Source: Candidatus Brocadiaceae bacterium
GTDB lineage: Bacteria > Planctomycetota > Brocadiia > SM23-32
Direction of reading: 5' to 3'
Length of the DNA: 41,327 nucleotides
NCBI GenBank assembly: GCA_003551565.1
Contig: PUMZ01000378.1
Coordinates: 1-41,327, forward strand
The notes beneath the pieces were generated by a model. The model had not been told where the DNA came from and did no database searches. It saw only the letters and a list, made by a program, of their open reading frames with translations. The translations under genes and the position numbers were made by a program. Shown in pieces: positions 18,819-28,175 of this stretch. Position 1 is the first letter of the stretch. The number at the start of each line of letters is the position of its first letter.

Positions 18819-21800
18819 TTACGTACCACCTTCTCGTGGTCCGGCCGCGGCAGCCAGCAAACCATCCGCCCGCTCAACCGCTTCATCATGACCGACCCCT
18901 GCCTCCACAAATGCATGGATGACCCGTCGGCGCACTTCATCCGGGTCAAGTGGCGGGATGTTTTCGGTATACCCTTCTGATTCCAGATAAGCGGCGAGTT
19001 CGTCGGCTTTCTTGCTGAGAAATCCGGAGACCGCCCCCCGGGAAAGTTGTTTTATCAATGCCTCGCCATCCCCATCGACCTCCTCAGCCAGTGATGCGAC
19101 TCTGTCCAGGAAAATATCACTGACAGCCCCGGACTCCTCCAGAACCTGCCTGTCCACCAGATCGCCGCGTCCGATCATCCATGCCCGGACAAAAGCTTCC
19201 AGCGCCGCACCGTTTTGCGATATTTCACGGATCCGTCCGGTGTCTTCAGAAATTAATTGTTCCTGGCCGCTCTCAATCATTGCCCTGAGCTGACCCCAGC
19301 GCTCAACCTGCAGCCGCAGCAATCTGCAGATCAATTCCGGGCTGTGGACTATGTACCAAATATGGGCCGCGCCCGCCCCCAGCCGGGGATTCAACACAGG
19401 CACTCCAACCATCTCGCCATAACTTTGATGGTCGCAACCCTCAGGGGCGGTGGGGGGTTCCAAATCATCTGTAAATGGTTCGATGTGCTTCCAGTCAATA
19501 TCTTTGGCCCGGTTGCTTTCAAACTCCAGCTCCTTCACCCGATACTCAATATCCGCAACCCTGTCAAGGGCGGTTTTCCACCGCCCGACTTCATCACTCT
19601 GAGCGGTCAGGTAGAAAATCTGCCGGCCGCGTTTTGCAAGTTCTATTGCAGCCCCGATGACCGCCCCCGACCTGGCATCGTCCGTATTGGCCAGCGTTTC
19701 ATCAAAAACAAGCGGTAATTGTATTGCACTTTCCTGGGTCTCGACAAAGGCCATCCGGACCGCCAGCAGCAATTGCACGCGGGTCGCACTGGAAAGCTCG
19801 TCTAAAGCAAACCAACCATCTTTTACGGTATCGTAAGCGCGGAAATCGACGGTCCCGCCCTCTCCCAGACTCAGTTTGTAACGCCCGCGGGTGATCGCAA
19901 CCAGGAGATCTTCCGCGCGCTTAAAAACCTCCGGACGACCGGCCCGGCCGCCGCTGTTGCGCAGGTATTCGCCCAGATGGAAGCCGACAACTTTCCGGCA
20001 ATCATCGTCATACCTGGCGTTCAGCTCATCCAACGCCCTTTCCTTTTCCGCCATTGCAAGTTCCAGCGTAGCGTTTTTCCCGGCTTCGTTGATTCGGGTG
20101 TTGATCTCGCTGATTTTCTGCTGCAAACCTTCTTTCTCGTTGGCTCTCTGGTTCAACTCATCAGCTTCTGATTTAAGCTCTCCCGGCGGGAGCTCTTTAT
20201 AGCCCGGGATCATGTCTTCGGCATCGTTCGCTTTTTGCTCCGCACTCCCGGATAAAGCGGCCTTAACCCTTTCCTCATCCTTCAATTCCTGGTAGTTGTC
20301 GAACAGATCGCAGAGGCGTTTTGCTCCGGTCTCGTCGTCATCCTGGAGGTTGAGCCGGGAGAAAATCTCGGAACGTTCCTCCTGCAAATGCCCGATAGCA
20401 GCGTCGGCATCCGCTACGATCTTCTTCTTCTCTTCCATTTCCCGCGAACTGTCCTCGAAAAGGCGCTGCCGCTGTTTCAAGCCGTCAACGTTCCCCAGGG
20501 CATCCGGGTAATCTGCGGGCGCATCATACCCAAAAGGATTCAGAACGCCGGCAATATTGGCCAGCAATGCATTTCTTTCACATTCAACAACCTCCCCACC
20601 CGCTTGCAATCGCTTCAGCTCCCCGTCTTCTTCCTGCCACTGAGATACTTTTTCTGAGAATCGCACCAGCGAAACGGGGTCATCACCGGGGGCCATGCCG
20701 AATGCCGCGGCCATTTGCCTCCTTTGATCCTCCAAATCCTCGATTGCTGCACGCACATCGTCCAGCTTCTGCTGGTTTCCTTTCCAGGCGTCACTGCGTA
20801 CCTTCCGTTCCTGCTCGACACAATATTGTTGATAAAGCTCCAGAACGCGATCGCACACGTCTTCACGTTCCCAGCTCGCAGGCGGTTCAAGATCGAGCCG
20901 TGTGAACCTGCGCTGTCGTTCCTGCCGTATCCGGCTCTCGTGCGAGAGCATGTTCTTCATCATCCGGTGCAGTAAGGCGCCGGCGACCGAAGCAACGAGC
21001 ACAACAATGCCTATGAACCCCGCCCCGCTCGTCAAAAGACCTGCCGTCATCGTCAGCAACGCCGCGGCCGCTATGATGACCAGAGACCGGCAGATCGGGC
21101 GCTTCGGCGCGACCGTATCCGGACGTGCGTTCAGCCAATCGACCAGGATCTCCGCACCGCTGATCAAATCCTGTGTTTGCCTATCGTCGTTATCGTCCGG
21201 CTCCAGAACCGATTTCAACCTTTCCAGCGCTTCACGTTCGGCAACGCATTTCAGATACCTTTGTGCAAAATCATGGAATCCTTGCCATTTCTTCACTGAA
21301 ATGCCGCGCAGCTCTTCTTCCTGCGGCGTAACGTCGAGCCGGCTATGAATCTCATCACGTTTTTTCTTCCGTTCTGCGCACTGCTGTTTGTTGTCCTTCA
21401 GTTCGCGATCGGCTTCCTGGAGCTGTTCGAGCAATTTATCGAGCCGGGAGAGGGTTTCAACCGTTGCACCATCCCCGCTCAATCGCGTTTGCTTTTGCCT
21501 GTTGCGTGCCTTTTCCAGCATCCCGAGGGCGTTTTTTTTCTTCTCGCGCTGTTTCAGCATCTCGCTGTTCGATGCCTGCAGTTTTTGATACTCATCCCCC
21601 TCCACCCGTTTCATCACGTCCGGATACGCATCAAGTTTTGCCCGGACGGCATCGAGTTCGGCCCTGGCCTCCAGAAAATCGATGGCCTTGTTGAGGTACT
21701 CCAGCCGTTGTGCAGCAGACCTGGCAATTTCGAGTTTTTTACAAAAAGACGGAAGCTCCGCTTTTTCTTCCTGCACCTCCTCCACCTTTTTTTCGGCATG

Positions 21801-22316
21801 TTTCAGTTTTTCGAGCGAAACTTTCACATTTTTCGTTTCTTTAATCGACGCTTTACGGGCATCTTTTTTGAAGCCCAGTTCATCCATTGCCTTCCGCAGG
21901 TCGTATCCGCCGGCGGTTTCGCGCTGAACGGCCTCCGCAAAACCGCGTCCGCGCGTATCGGCCTGCAGCATCTCATGCAATGAGAGCAGATAACGGTCAC
22001 TCATCTCCACGGCGGGGATCAGTGGTTCCGTCACAGGCTCGCCTTCCCGGGTGTAAGAGTACCGGGTCCCCTCGACCTCGGCACGCCAGGGCTCGCCTGC
22101 GAGCACAAAATCCGCCAGCAAATTCATGGTCCTTTCATTATCCTCCGGCCACAGCAACGTGAAAATTGCTCGAGAGAACGTGGTTTTCCCGGAAGCATTC
22201 GGGCCATAGATAATATTTACGCCATCGCAGAGGTTGTCAACGGCAAAACCCCCGTCCCGGAACCCCGGCGCCTTTTCGATTTTCACCGCACGCATCTTCA
22301 GTGACTTCTTGCTCAT
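18819..22316 (-). CDS. Large coiled-coil AAA ATPase, YhaN/SbcC(Rad50)-like, with central TM hairpin and about 230-aa C-terminal extension
   Basis: Walker A VNIIYGPNASGKTTFSRAIFTLLWP; signature DELSSATRVQLLLAVRMAF; Walker B LPLVFDETLANTDD; TM pair VIIAAAALLTMTAGLLTSGAGFIGIVVLVASVAGALL between coiled coils. Confidence 0.9.
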   Translation of the reverse strand: MSKKSLKMRAVKIEKAPGFRDGGFAVDNLCDGVNIIYGPNASGKTTFSRAIFTLLWPEDNERTMNLLADFVLAGEPWRAEVEGTRYSYTREGEPVTEPLIPAVEMSDRYLLSLHEMLQADTRGRGFAEAVQRETAGGYDLRKAMDELGFKKDARKASIKETKNVKVSLEKLKHAEKKVEEVQEEKAELPSFCKKLEIARSAAQRLEYLNKAIDFLEARAELDAVRAKLDAYPDVMKRVEGDEYQKLQASNSEMLKQREKKKNALGMLEKARNRQKQTRLSGDGATVETLSRLDKLLEQLQEADRELKDNKQQCAERKKKRDEIHSRLDVTPQEEELRGISVKKWQGFHDFAQRYLKCVAEREALERLKSVLEPDDNDDRQTQDLISGAEILVDWLNARPDTVAPKRPICRSLVIIAAAALLTMTAGLLTSGAGFIGIVVLVASVAGALLHRMMKNMLSHESRIRQERQRRFTRLDLEPPASWEREDVCDRVLELYQQYCVEQERKVRSDAWKGNQQKLDDVRAAIEDLEDQRRQMAAAFGMAPGDDPVSLVRFSEKVSQWQEEDGELKRLQAGGEVVECERNALLANIAGVLNPFGYDAPADYPDALGNVDGLKQRQRLFEDSSREMEEKKKIVADADAAIGHLQEERSEIFSRLNLQDDDETGAKRLCDLFDNYQELKDEERVKAALSGSAEQKANDAEDMIPGYKELPPGELKSEADELNQRANEKEGLQQKISEINTRINEAGKNATLELAMAEKERALDELNARYDDDCRKVVGFHLGEYLRNSGGRAGRPEVFKRAEDLLVAITRGRYKLSLGEGGTVDFRAYDTVKDGWFALDELSSATRVQLLLAVRMAFVETQESAIQLPLVFDETLANTDDARSGAVIGAAIELAKRGRQIFYLTAQSDEVGRWKTALDRVADIEYRVKELEFESNRAKDIDWKHIEPFTDDLEPPTAPEGCDHQSYGEMVGVPVLNPRLGAGAAHIWYIVHSPELICRLLRLQVERWGQLRAMIESGQEQLISEDTGRIREISQNGAALEAFVRAWMIGRGDLVDRQVLEESGAVSDIFLDRVASLAEEVDGDGEALIKQLSRGAVSGFLSKKADELAAYLESEGYTENIPPLDPDEVRRRVIHAFVEAGVGHDEAVERADGLLAAAAGPREGGT

Positions 22317-23596
22317 ACCTGCGCCTCCTTCTGCTTGATCAAGGTATCGAGCAAGAGGTAGGCGGTGTTTTCCAGGTAGCGCTTTGCCCGGGCGGCAACA
22401 GGTGGTTGGACGACGCCATCGGCATGGTGCAGGTCCACGTAGGTGCTCGAGCGGTATATGCTCTGTAAATCTTCGGTCACTTCATCAATGAGCGACGGCG
22501 GATATTTCCCGGAATGGATATCCTTCAAAAGCCTGGCCAGGCTGCCAACCGGTCCCTGCTCACGAGCCAGCCGTTCGATATCGAGAACAGGCTTTGTCAT
22601 GTGTTCGACACGATGCAGTTTTACCTCCGCTCCGCCGAAACTTTGCGAAAAATCTCCCAGCCAATCGGGACGCATAACCAGTTCAGAATGTGCACCGCAG
22701 CGCCCGGTCAAAGTCAGGCGAAGCAGCACGAGGTCCAGCACTTTATCATCCAGAGCTTCCGTTTCAACATATTTTTCCACGGCTGCATAAACGCATCGGT
22801 AAGCGCCCTTAACGTCGCCGGCCTCGCGCATGTCCACATCCAGGTCATCGTAGCGCAAAGCGGCCACGGGCATCATGCGGTATTGAACATTTCGTGAGCG
22901 ATCGATCTCAATCACGGCAGGCCCATGCGCTCCCGTTTCGCCGGGATCCAGCGGCTGGGGCGAGCCAGGATACAACACCATCTGGCGGGCTTGCTCCCGT
23001 ATTTGCCGCCCATGTATATGCCCCAGGACCCAGAGAATATGTGGAGTTCCGTGCAATTCCGCCGTATCCACGGGCGCATAATTGCTCTCAAGGCCGCCCA
23101 ATTCCGCATGGACTATGCCGATGGGCACGTGGTCGTTATGCGGTTTGTCGAGGTTGTATTTTTTGAGGGGCGAGCCGGGATAATGCCGGCCGGGAAACGA
23201 CCAGCCGTCGAGTGAGAGGATCCCGGAATCGGTTTCGAGAACAAACCGCTCCCACTGCCCGTCGACGCCCAGGAGGTGGATATTGTCAAGGCCGCAATCG
23301 CTGATGAGTCGCGGCAGCGTTTCGGCGTCATGGTTGCCGCAGACGGCAAACAGCGGAATGCCCGCGCCGTCAAGCAACTTTGCGCCTTCCATAAAAGCTC
23401 CGAAAGCTTCGACATACCGATCTTCCACATCGATAATATCACCGGAAACCATCACGGCATCGACCGCAGCATCCACGGATTTTGATGCAAGATTTTTCCA
23501 GACACGGCGCGGAGAAAACTGCTCCGGTGGATAGCCTTCCGGTATCCTGGCCGGCGCCCTGCCGAGATGAAGGTCTCCTGTGCATACGAATTTCAT
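22313..23596 (-). CDS. Mre11/SbcD/YhaO-like metallophosphoesterase (DNA repair exonuclease)
   Basis: CTGDLHLG, VSGDIID, CGNHD, GHIHGRQ metal-binding motifs; ATGA overlap with the downstream ATPase gene (22313-22316). Confidence 0.92.
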   Translation of the reverse strand: MKFVCTGDLHLGRAPARIPEGYPPEQFSPRRVWKNLASKSVDAAVDAVMVSGDIIDVEDRYVEAFGAFMEGAKLLDGAGIPLFAVCGNHDAETLPRLISDCGLDNIHLLGVDGQWERFVLETDSGILSLDGWSFPGRHYPGSPLKKYNLDKPHNDHVPIGIVHAELGGLESNYAPVDTAELHGTPHILWVLGHIHGRQIREQARQMVLYPGSPQPLDPGETGAHGPAVIEIDRSRNVQYRMMPVAALRYDDLDVDMREAGDVKGAYRCVYAAVEKYVETEALDDKVLDLVLLRLTLTGRCGAHSELVMRPDWLGDFSQSFGGAEVKLHRVEHMTKPVLDIERLAREQGPVGSLARLLKDIHSGKYPPSLIDEVTEDLQSIYRSSTYVDLHHADGVVQPPVAARAKRYLENTAYLLLDTLIKQKEAQV

Positions 23597-23796
23597 AATT
23601 GTTCGCAATGGGTTGGGGGGAATCGCGCTTCGCCCATTCGTTCTCTCTCATTCAGCATGTTTTTGCTGTTATGTCGGAGCTTTCCGATTATCGTACCCGC
23701 CCGTTATCGGCTTTGTCAAACGCGGCACAGGGATCTCCCGGGTCCGATGAATTTCATCCGGCGCCGTGGAGTCTCTTGCCCACTTTTTTACCCCAA

Positions 23797-25029
23797 TTAA
23801 AATTTTAAGAAGAAAACATACAGAGCTGCAAGCAGGCCCGCGAGGATCAGAAACATCCCGCCGATGGAGTAAACGTCCGCAACCAGTCCCAGCACCGGCG
23901 CCAGCACGACCACCGCCAGGGACCGCAGCTGGGATTCGACGGACAGCATCGTTGCGCGCTGGGCGGGCTCGACGCTTTCGGTGAGATAGTCCAGCAGCAT
24001 CGGCCGCCTCAGATTTTTCGAAACGAAAAGCAACGTAAAGAGCATAAAGACAATCGGAAGGCTCTCTGCGGCAAATAGTCCTGTCCCGCAAAAGAGCGCC
24101 ACGTTGGACAGGAAGAGGACATTCAGTGCCTTTTCCGGCTTCTTAAAAAGCTCCTCCACCTTGTAAGCCTTCTGAGCGCTCACAGCGCTTAAAAGGTAGA
24201 TGAGCAGATAAAAGGCGCTGATCAAAACAGTGCCGCTCCTTCCATCCGCTCCGATCCGCGTCCCCGGAGCCGCGGCGGCCAGAACAAAGGATTGGAGCAA
24301 AGGCTGTATGTAATCTTTACCGGCCTTGAAAGCGCCATCGTAGATGGCGGAATTGACAAGCGCAAGGCGGAGGTTTTTCACTTTTCTCAGCGCTGTCAGG
24401 CTTTGGGCCAGGTGCTTGCGGAGCCGTTCCCACAGCCGGCCCCGTCTGTTCACCGAAGCTTCGTGCGACGAAGAGGGATAGGTCAGCACAAGCCCGAATG
24501 CAAGCAAGTAGGGAATGATGGAAAACAGGAAGCCGGCGTGGTAATTTTCCCGCCACAGTACGATCCCGCCTGCGCCGAGGGCCGACAGTGCCAGGCCCAC
24601 CTGCGAGAGGGCCCGTGTAAATCCATAAACCCGCGTCCTGAGATGCCCCTTCCCCGTGTCGTCGAGGTAATCAAAAATGATGGCCTTGTGCGTGCCCAGA
24701 CGCAACGCATCGCCGAGGCCGAAGAGAAGACTGGCCGGGATGAGCAGCCAGAAGGCATGGGCGACGTAATACATTGCAAAAGACAGGCTGTACAGGGCAA
24801 AACACAGCAACATCGTTTTTTTCCGTCCCCAAAGATCGGCCACCACTCCGGTGGGGATCTCAAAAACATACGCGCTCAGCTCGCGCACGGAGAGGATGAG
24901 GCCGATCTGGAAGTAGCTCAATCCTATCGAGAGGAGGTAAAGGTAGAAGAACGGCTCGAAAAGCTTGAGGTTTTTCAGGAAACCGTAGAGGCCGAATTTA
25001 ACGATGTTGCGATCAATCACCTGGGTCAT
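23797..25029 (-). CDS. Major facilitator superfamily transporter
   Basis: 410 aa, about 12 hydrophobic segments, VVADLWGRKKTMLLCFALYSLSF (MFS loop 2-3 motif). Confidence 0.88.
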   Translation of the reverse strand: MTQVIDRNIVKFGLYGFLKNLKLFEPFFYLYLLSIGLSYFQIGLILSVRELSAYVFEIPTGVVADLWGRKKTMLLCFALYSLSFAMYYVAHAFWLLIPASLLFGLGDALRLGTHKAIIFDYLDDTGKGHLRTRVYGFTRALSQVGLALSALGAGGIVLWRENYHAGFLFSIIPYLLAFGLVLTYPSSSHEASVNRRGRLWERLRKHLAQSLTALRKVKNLRLALVNSAIYDGAFKAGKDYIQPLLQSFVLAAAAPGTRIGADGRSGTVLISAFYLLIYLLSAVSAQKAYKVEELFKKPEKALNVLFLSNVALFCGTGLFAAESLPIVFMLFTLLFVSKNLRRPMLLDYLTESVEPAQRATMLSVESQLRSLAVVVLAPVLGLVADVYSIGGMFLILAGLLAALYVFFLKF

Positions 25030-25155
25030 GAAGGTAATTTACCGGCAGGCGGATAGTTCTGTCAACCCCCGGCGCAATCATCGGTGCGGCGCCTGCCTTC
25101 TTTGGATCGGCGCCGCAGGAGGATTGTGGAGAAATCGGGGTCAGCGGCCCGGTCT

Positions 25156-26526
25156 TTATCGCGGAGGGCCATACGGACTGGTTTGATAATGATTTATAAG
25201 ACGTCGTTCCAGGTTATGGATCAGTTCCGGGTTTTCTGATTCCATTTTTTCATAGACATTGTTTTGTTCATGCGGGTCGTGCTGCAAATCATAAAGTTCC
25301 GCAAAGCTCCCCTCATTCAGTATCAACTTGTAACGTCCGGTACGTGCAGAGCGGCTGCCGCCGAATTCAGACACGGCTTCTTCCCGATGTCCGGCATCAG
25401 GACGTTCCAGCGTTTTTCTGAAAGAACGGGCATCGGCAGCCGGCCGGGGCGGCAGTCCGGCAACATCGCAAATCGTGGCGTTCAGGTCGATGAGTTCGAC
25501 GAGTGCATCGGAAATCTTGCCTTGCGGCACCCCCGGCCCGGCGGCCAGCAGCGGGATATGGGCGGATGGCTCATAAAGGTATTTTTTTGCAAAACGTCCA
25601 AGGTCACCAAGCATCTCACCGTGATCGGCCGAAAAGAATATGTAGGTGTTCGCCAGCCGCTTTTCACGTTCCAGCTTATCAAGAATTCGCCCGATCCAGT
25701 GGTCGATCAGCTCGATATAAGCGCAATACATCCTCCGGCACTGCTGAATAAAGTCAGGATTGAGTTTCTGATCCTCCCTGTCGGGTCTGGGATCCCATTC
25801 GGGTACCGGTACAGCCGGCGGCATGGTCCGACCTTCATACCGGTCGGCAAACTCTTGCGGCGGATCGTGCGGGACATGGGGGCCCGAAAAGGTCACGAAA
25901 AGATGCCAGGGATAATCTTCCCCCACATTGTCCAGCCACTCCAGCGCCTTCATGCCCTGAAAACTGTCGAGAAAGGTTGCGGCCGGAAGCGGCGTCGGGG
26001 TCACCCACTTGTCCGGCTCGTTCCAGTTGTTGACGGCATGCCGGCGGTATTCCTCCCACAGGCCCTGTTTTTTCAGCCAGAATCCATAGGGGCCATGGGG
26101 ATGGGAGTGATGTAATGAATGGACTTTCCCCTCGATTTCGACCGGGTGTGTAAAGCCCCACTGGTACAGGCACGGCCGATCACCTCTGCGACCGTTGAAT
26201 TCATCGGGTTTGGCCAGATCCAGCTTGCCGACTGCCCCTACCCGGTAACCGGCATCCCGCAGGCGTTGATAATATGTCGTCTGTCCCGGGAGCAGATAAG
26301 AGGAATTGTCGACTGCCCCTATCCTCTGCGGATGCATCCCGGTCGCCAGCCCTATGCGCGCCGGAGCGCACAGCGGTGAGTTGGAGTAGCAGTAACGGAA
26401 CCGCACGCCGCGTTCGGCTATCCGGTCAATATTGGGTGTGTTGACAAAATCGGCGCCGGCGCAGCCCATGTAATCGAAACGGAACTGATCGGTATTGATA
26501 AAAAGGATGTTTGGCCTGTTTTTCAT
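25156..26526 (-). CDS. Sulfatase (formylglycine-dependent, Cys-type)
   Basis: RPNILFINTDQFRFDYMGCAG; active site CAPARIGLATG (CxPxR-x4-TG); YIFFSADHGEMLGDLGRFAKKYLYEPSAHIPLL. Confidence 0.94.
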   Translation of the reverse strand: MKNRPNILFINTDQFRFDYMGCAGADFVNTPNIDRIAERGVRFRYCYSNSPLCAPARIGLATGMHPQRIGAVDNSSYLLPGQTTYYQRLRDAGYRVGAVGKLDLAKPDEFNGRRGDRPCLYQWGFTHPVEIEGKVHSLHHSHPHGPYGFWLKKQGLWEEYRRHAVNNWNEPDKWVTPTPLPAATFLDSFQGMKALEWLDNVGEDYPWHLFVTFSGPHVPHDPPQEFADRYEGRTMPPAVPVPEWDPRPDREDQKLNPDFIQQCRRMYCAYIELIDHWIGRILDKLEREKRLANTYIFFSADHGEMLGDLGRFAKKYLYEPSAHIPLLAAGPGVPQGKISDALVELIDLNATICDVAGLPPRPAADARSFRKTLERPDAGHREEAVSEFGGSRSARTGRYKLILNEGSFAELYDLQHDPHEQNNVYEKMESENPELIHNLERRLINHYQTSPYGPPR

Positions 26527-26634
26527 GGATTCCACCACATCGAACATTATGTGTTTTTATTTCATTGTGCCGGTCAGCCCCGCAACTACGAAAAAAAACA
26601 CCGGCTGCGATCTCCGCACCGACAAACTCCACGT

Positions 26635-27996
26635 TTAAAAAGGGACAGCCTCCGTGTCATCGACCTTGTAACCGAACCTGGACCTCAACATTTCCGGTTT
26701 TTCAAACGGATCCCCCCGTTGCCGGAGCATTTTTTGCAGAGACATCTCCAGTTTTCCCTGGACATTATCGCAGGCGGATTTATTCACGAGATTGATTGTT
26801 TGAAAGGTGTCCCTGAAGTTGTCGAAAAGCATCCATGGGCCGTTCAGGTCCCTGACAAATGTGTAGCGCTCCGTGCGTATTCCGCGGTACGGACGCCCGC
26901 CCCGTTCCGTCCTCCAATCCGCAAAGGGATGATAACTTGCAATGAGAACTCCCGTTCTCTCCGGTTTTCTTTCCCCGGAAATGACGGGAGTATAATCAAC
27001 GCCCTCTACGGTCGCGGGTATCTCGCATCCGCACATGCTGAGCAGCGTCGGCATGATATCCGGTGTTCCTATCGGTGTCTTTATCGTTCGGGATCGGGGG
27101 CCGTATTGTTCGGGGTAGCGGAGCAAAAAAGGAACCCGGATTGATTCGTCGTAGGGACATTGCTTTCGCACGCCCATATGTTGCCCGGAGCCCTGCCATT
27201 GTGATTCCACCATATCGCCATGGTCGGAGGTGAAAACCAGAATTGTGTTATTTTTGATGCCTTTCTTCTCCAGGATACAATCGATCGTTTCTACGCACGA
27301 ATCGAGTGCTGTAATATGCGCATAATATCCCTGTAACTGCCGTCTGGCAAGTTCAACGCGGTGGGGGGCGACATTGCTCCTGATAACCAGTTCCCCGGGG
27401 TTGTAAAGCGCCTTGAACTCTTCAGGGGCTGTTCCATACGGATCATGGGGCGGGCCGAACGAAAGAAAAAGGGCAAACGGATGGGAAGCGTTCTGGTCCT
27501 CCAGATACGATACTGCAGCTCTCGTCTGGGCGAAGGCATCGTATCCGTCCCATTTCTTCTTTCCGGGATCGTTCCCACTGTAGTAGGTTGAATCCCAATA
27601 ATTATGCGTGCATTCCTGGACGTTCCAGTCATCGAATCCCTGCCTTCTTTCCGGCGGGATGTGCGCGGTCCGGCCGTGGCCATCCAGATGCCATTTTCCG
27701 ATGTAAGCGGTTTGATAGCCGGATTTTTTTAACACCTGCGCGAGGGAACAACCGTTGTCCGGCAAACACAGGTCATTCATGAACAGACCATGCGTTAACG
27801 GATACTGGCCGGTGAACAGGCTTGCCCGGTAGGGGGTGCAAACAGGGCAGGTGGATATTGCGTGGGTGAAGACAAGGCTTTCCTGCGACAACCTGTCAAG
27901 ACAGGGGCTTTTTACGTTTGGATCGCCGGCATATCCGGTTGCCTGCGCCCGCATCTGATCTGCAAAGATAAACACTATATTCGGTGCCGGCGCCAT
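26635..27996 (-). CDS. Sulfatase (formylglycine-dependent, Cys-type)
   Basis: PNIVFIFADQMRAQATG; active site CTPYRASLFTG; TILVFTSDHGDMVESQWQGSGQHMGVRKQCPYDESIRVPFLLRYP. Confidence 0.94.
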   Translation of the reverse strand: MAPAPNIVFIFADQMRAQATGYAGDPNVKSPCLDRLSQESLVFTHAISTCPVCTPYRASLFTGQYPLTHGLFMNDLCLPDNGCSLAQVLKKSGYQTAYIGKWHLDGHGRTAHIPPERRQGFDDWNVQECTHNYWDSTYYSGNDPGKKKWDGYDAFAQTRAAVSYLEDQNASHPFALFLSFGPPHDPYGTAPEEFKALYNPGELVIRSNVAPHRVELARRQLQGYYAHITALDSCVETIDCILEKKGIKNNTILVFTSDHGDMVESQWQGSGQHMGVRKQCPYDESIRVPFLLRYPEQYGPRSRTIKTPIGTPDIMPTLLSMCGCEIPATVEGVDYTPVISGERKPERTGVLIASYHPFADWRTERGGRPYRGIRTERYTFVRDLNGPWMLFDNFRDTFQTINLVNKSACDNVQGKLEMSLQKMLRQRGDPFEKPEMLRSRFGYKVDDTEAVPF

Positions 27997-28175
27997 ACCG
28001 CTCTCCCCATCTTCATGGTGTTTTTGCCATTTTTTTGTCTTCCTTCTCTTCTCCGAAAGGAATCTGTGGCTCAGTTCTTTTTGATGTTGAGTGAAGCCGG
28101 GAACCTGATTGTTGAAGAGCACCTTCTCAGGAAGAAAAAGCGCCTTGCGTTAGTTCCCGCACTCCGCATTCGCCA

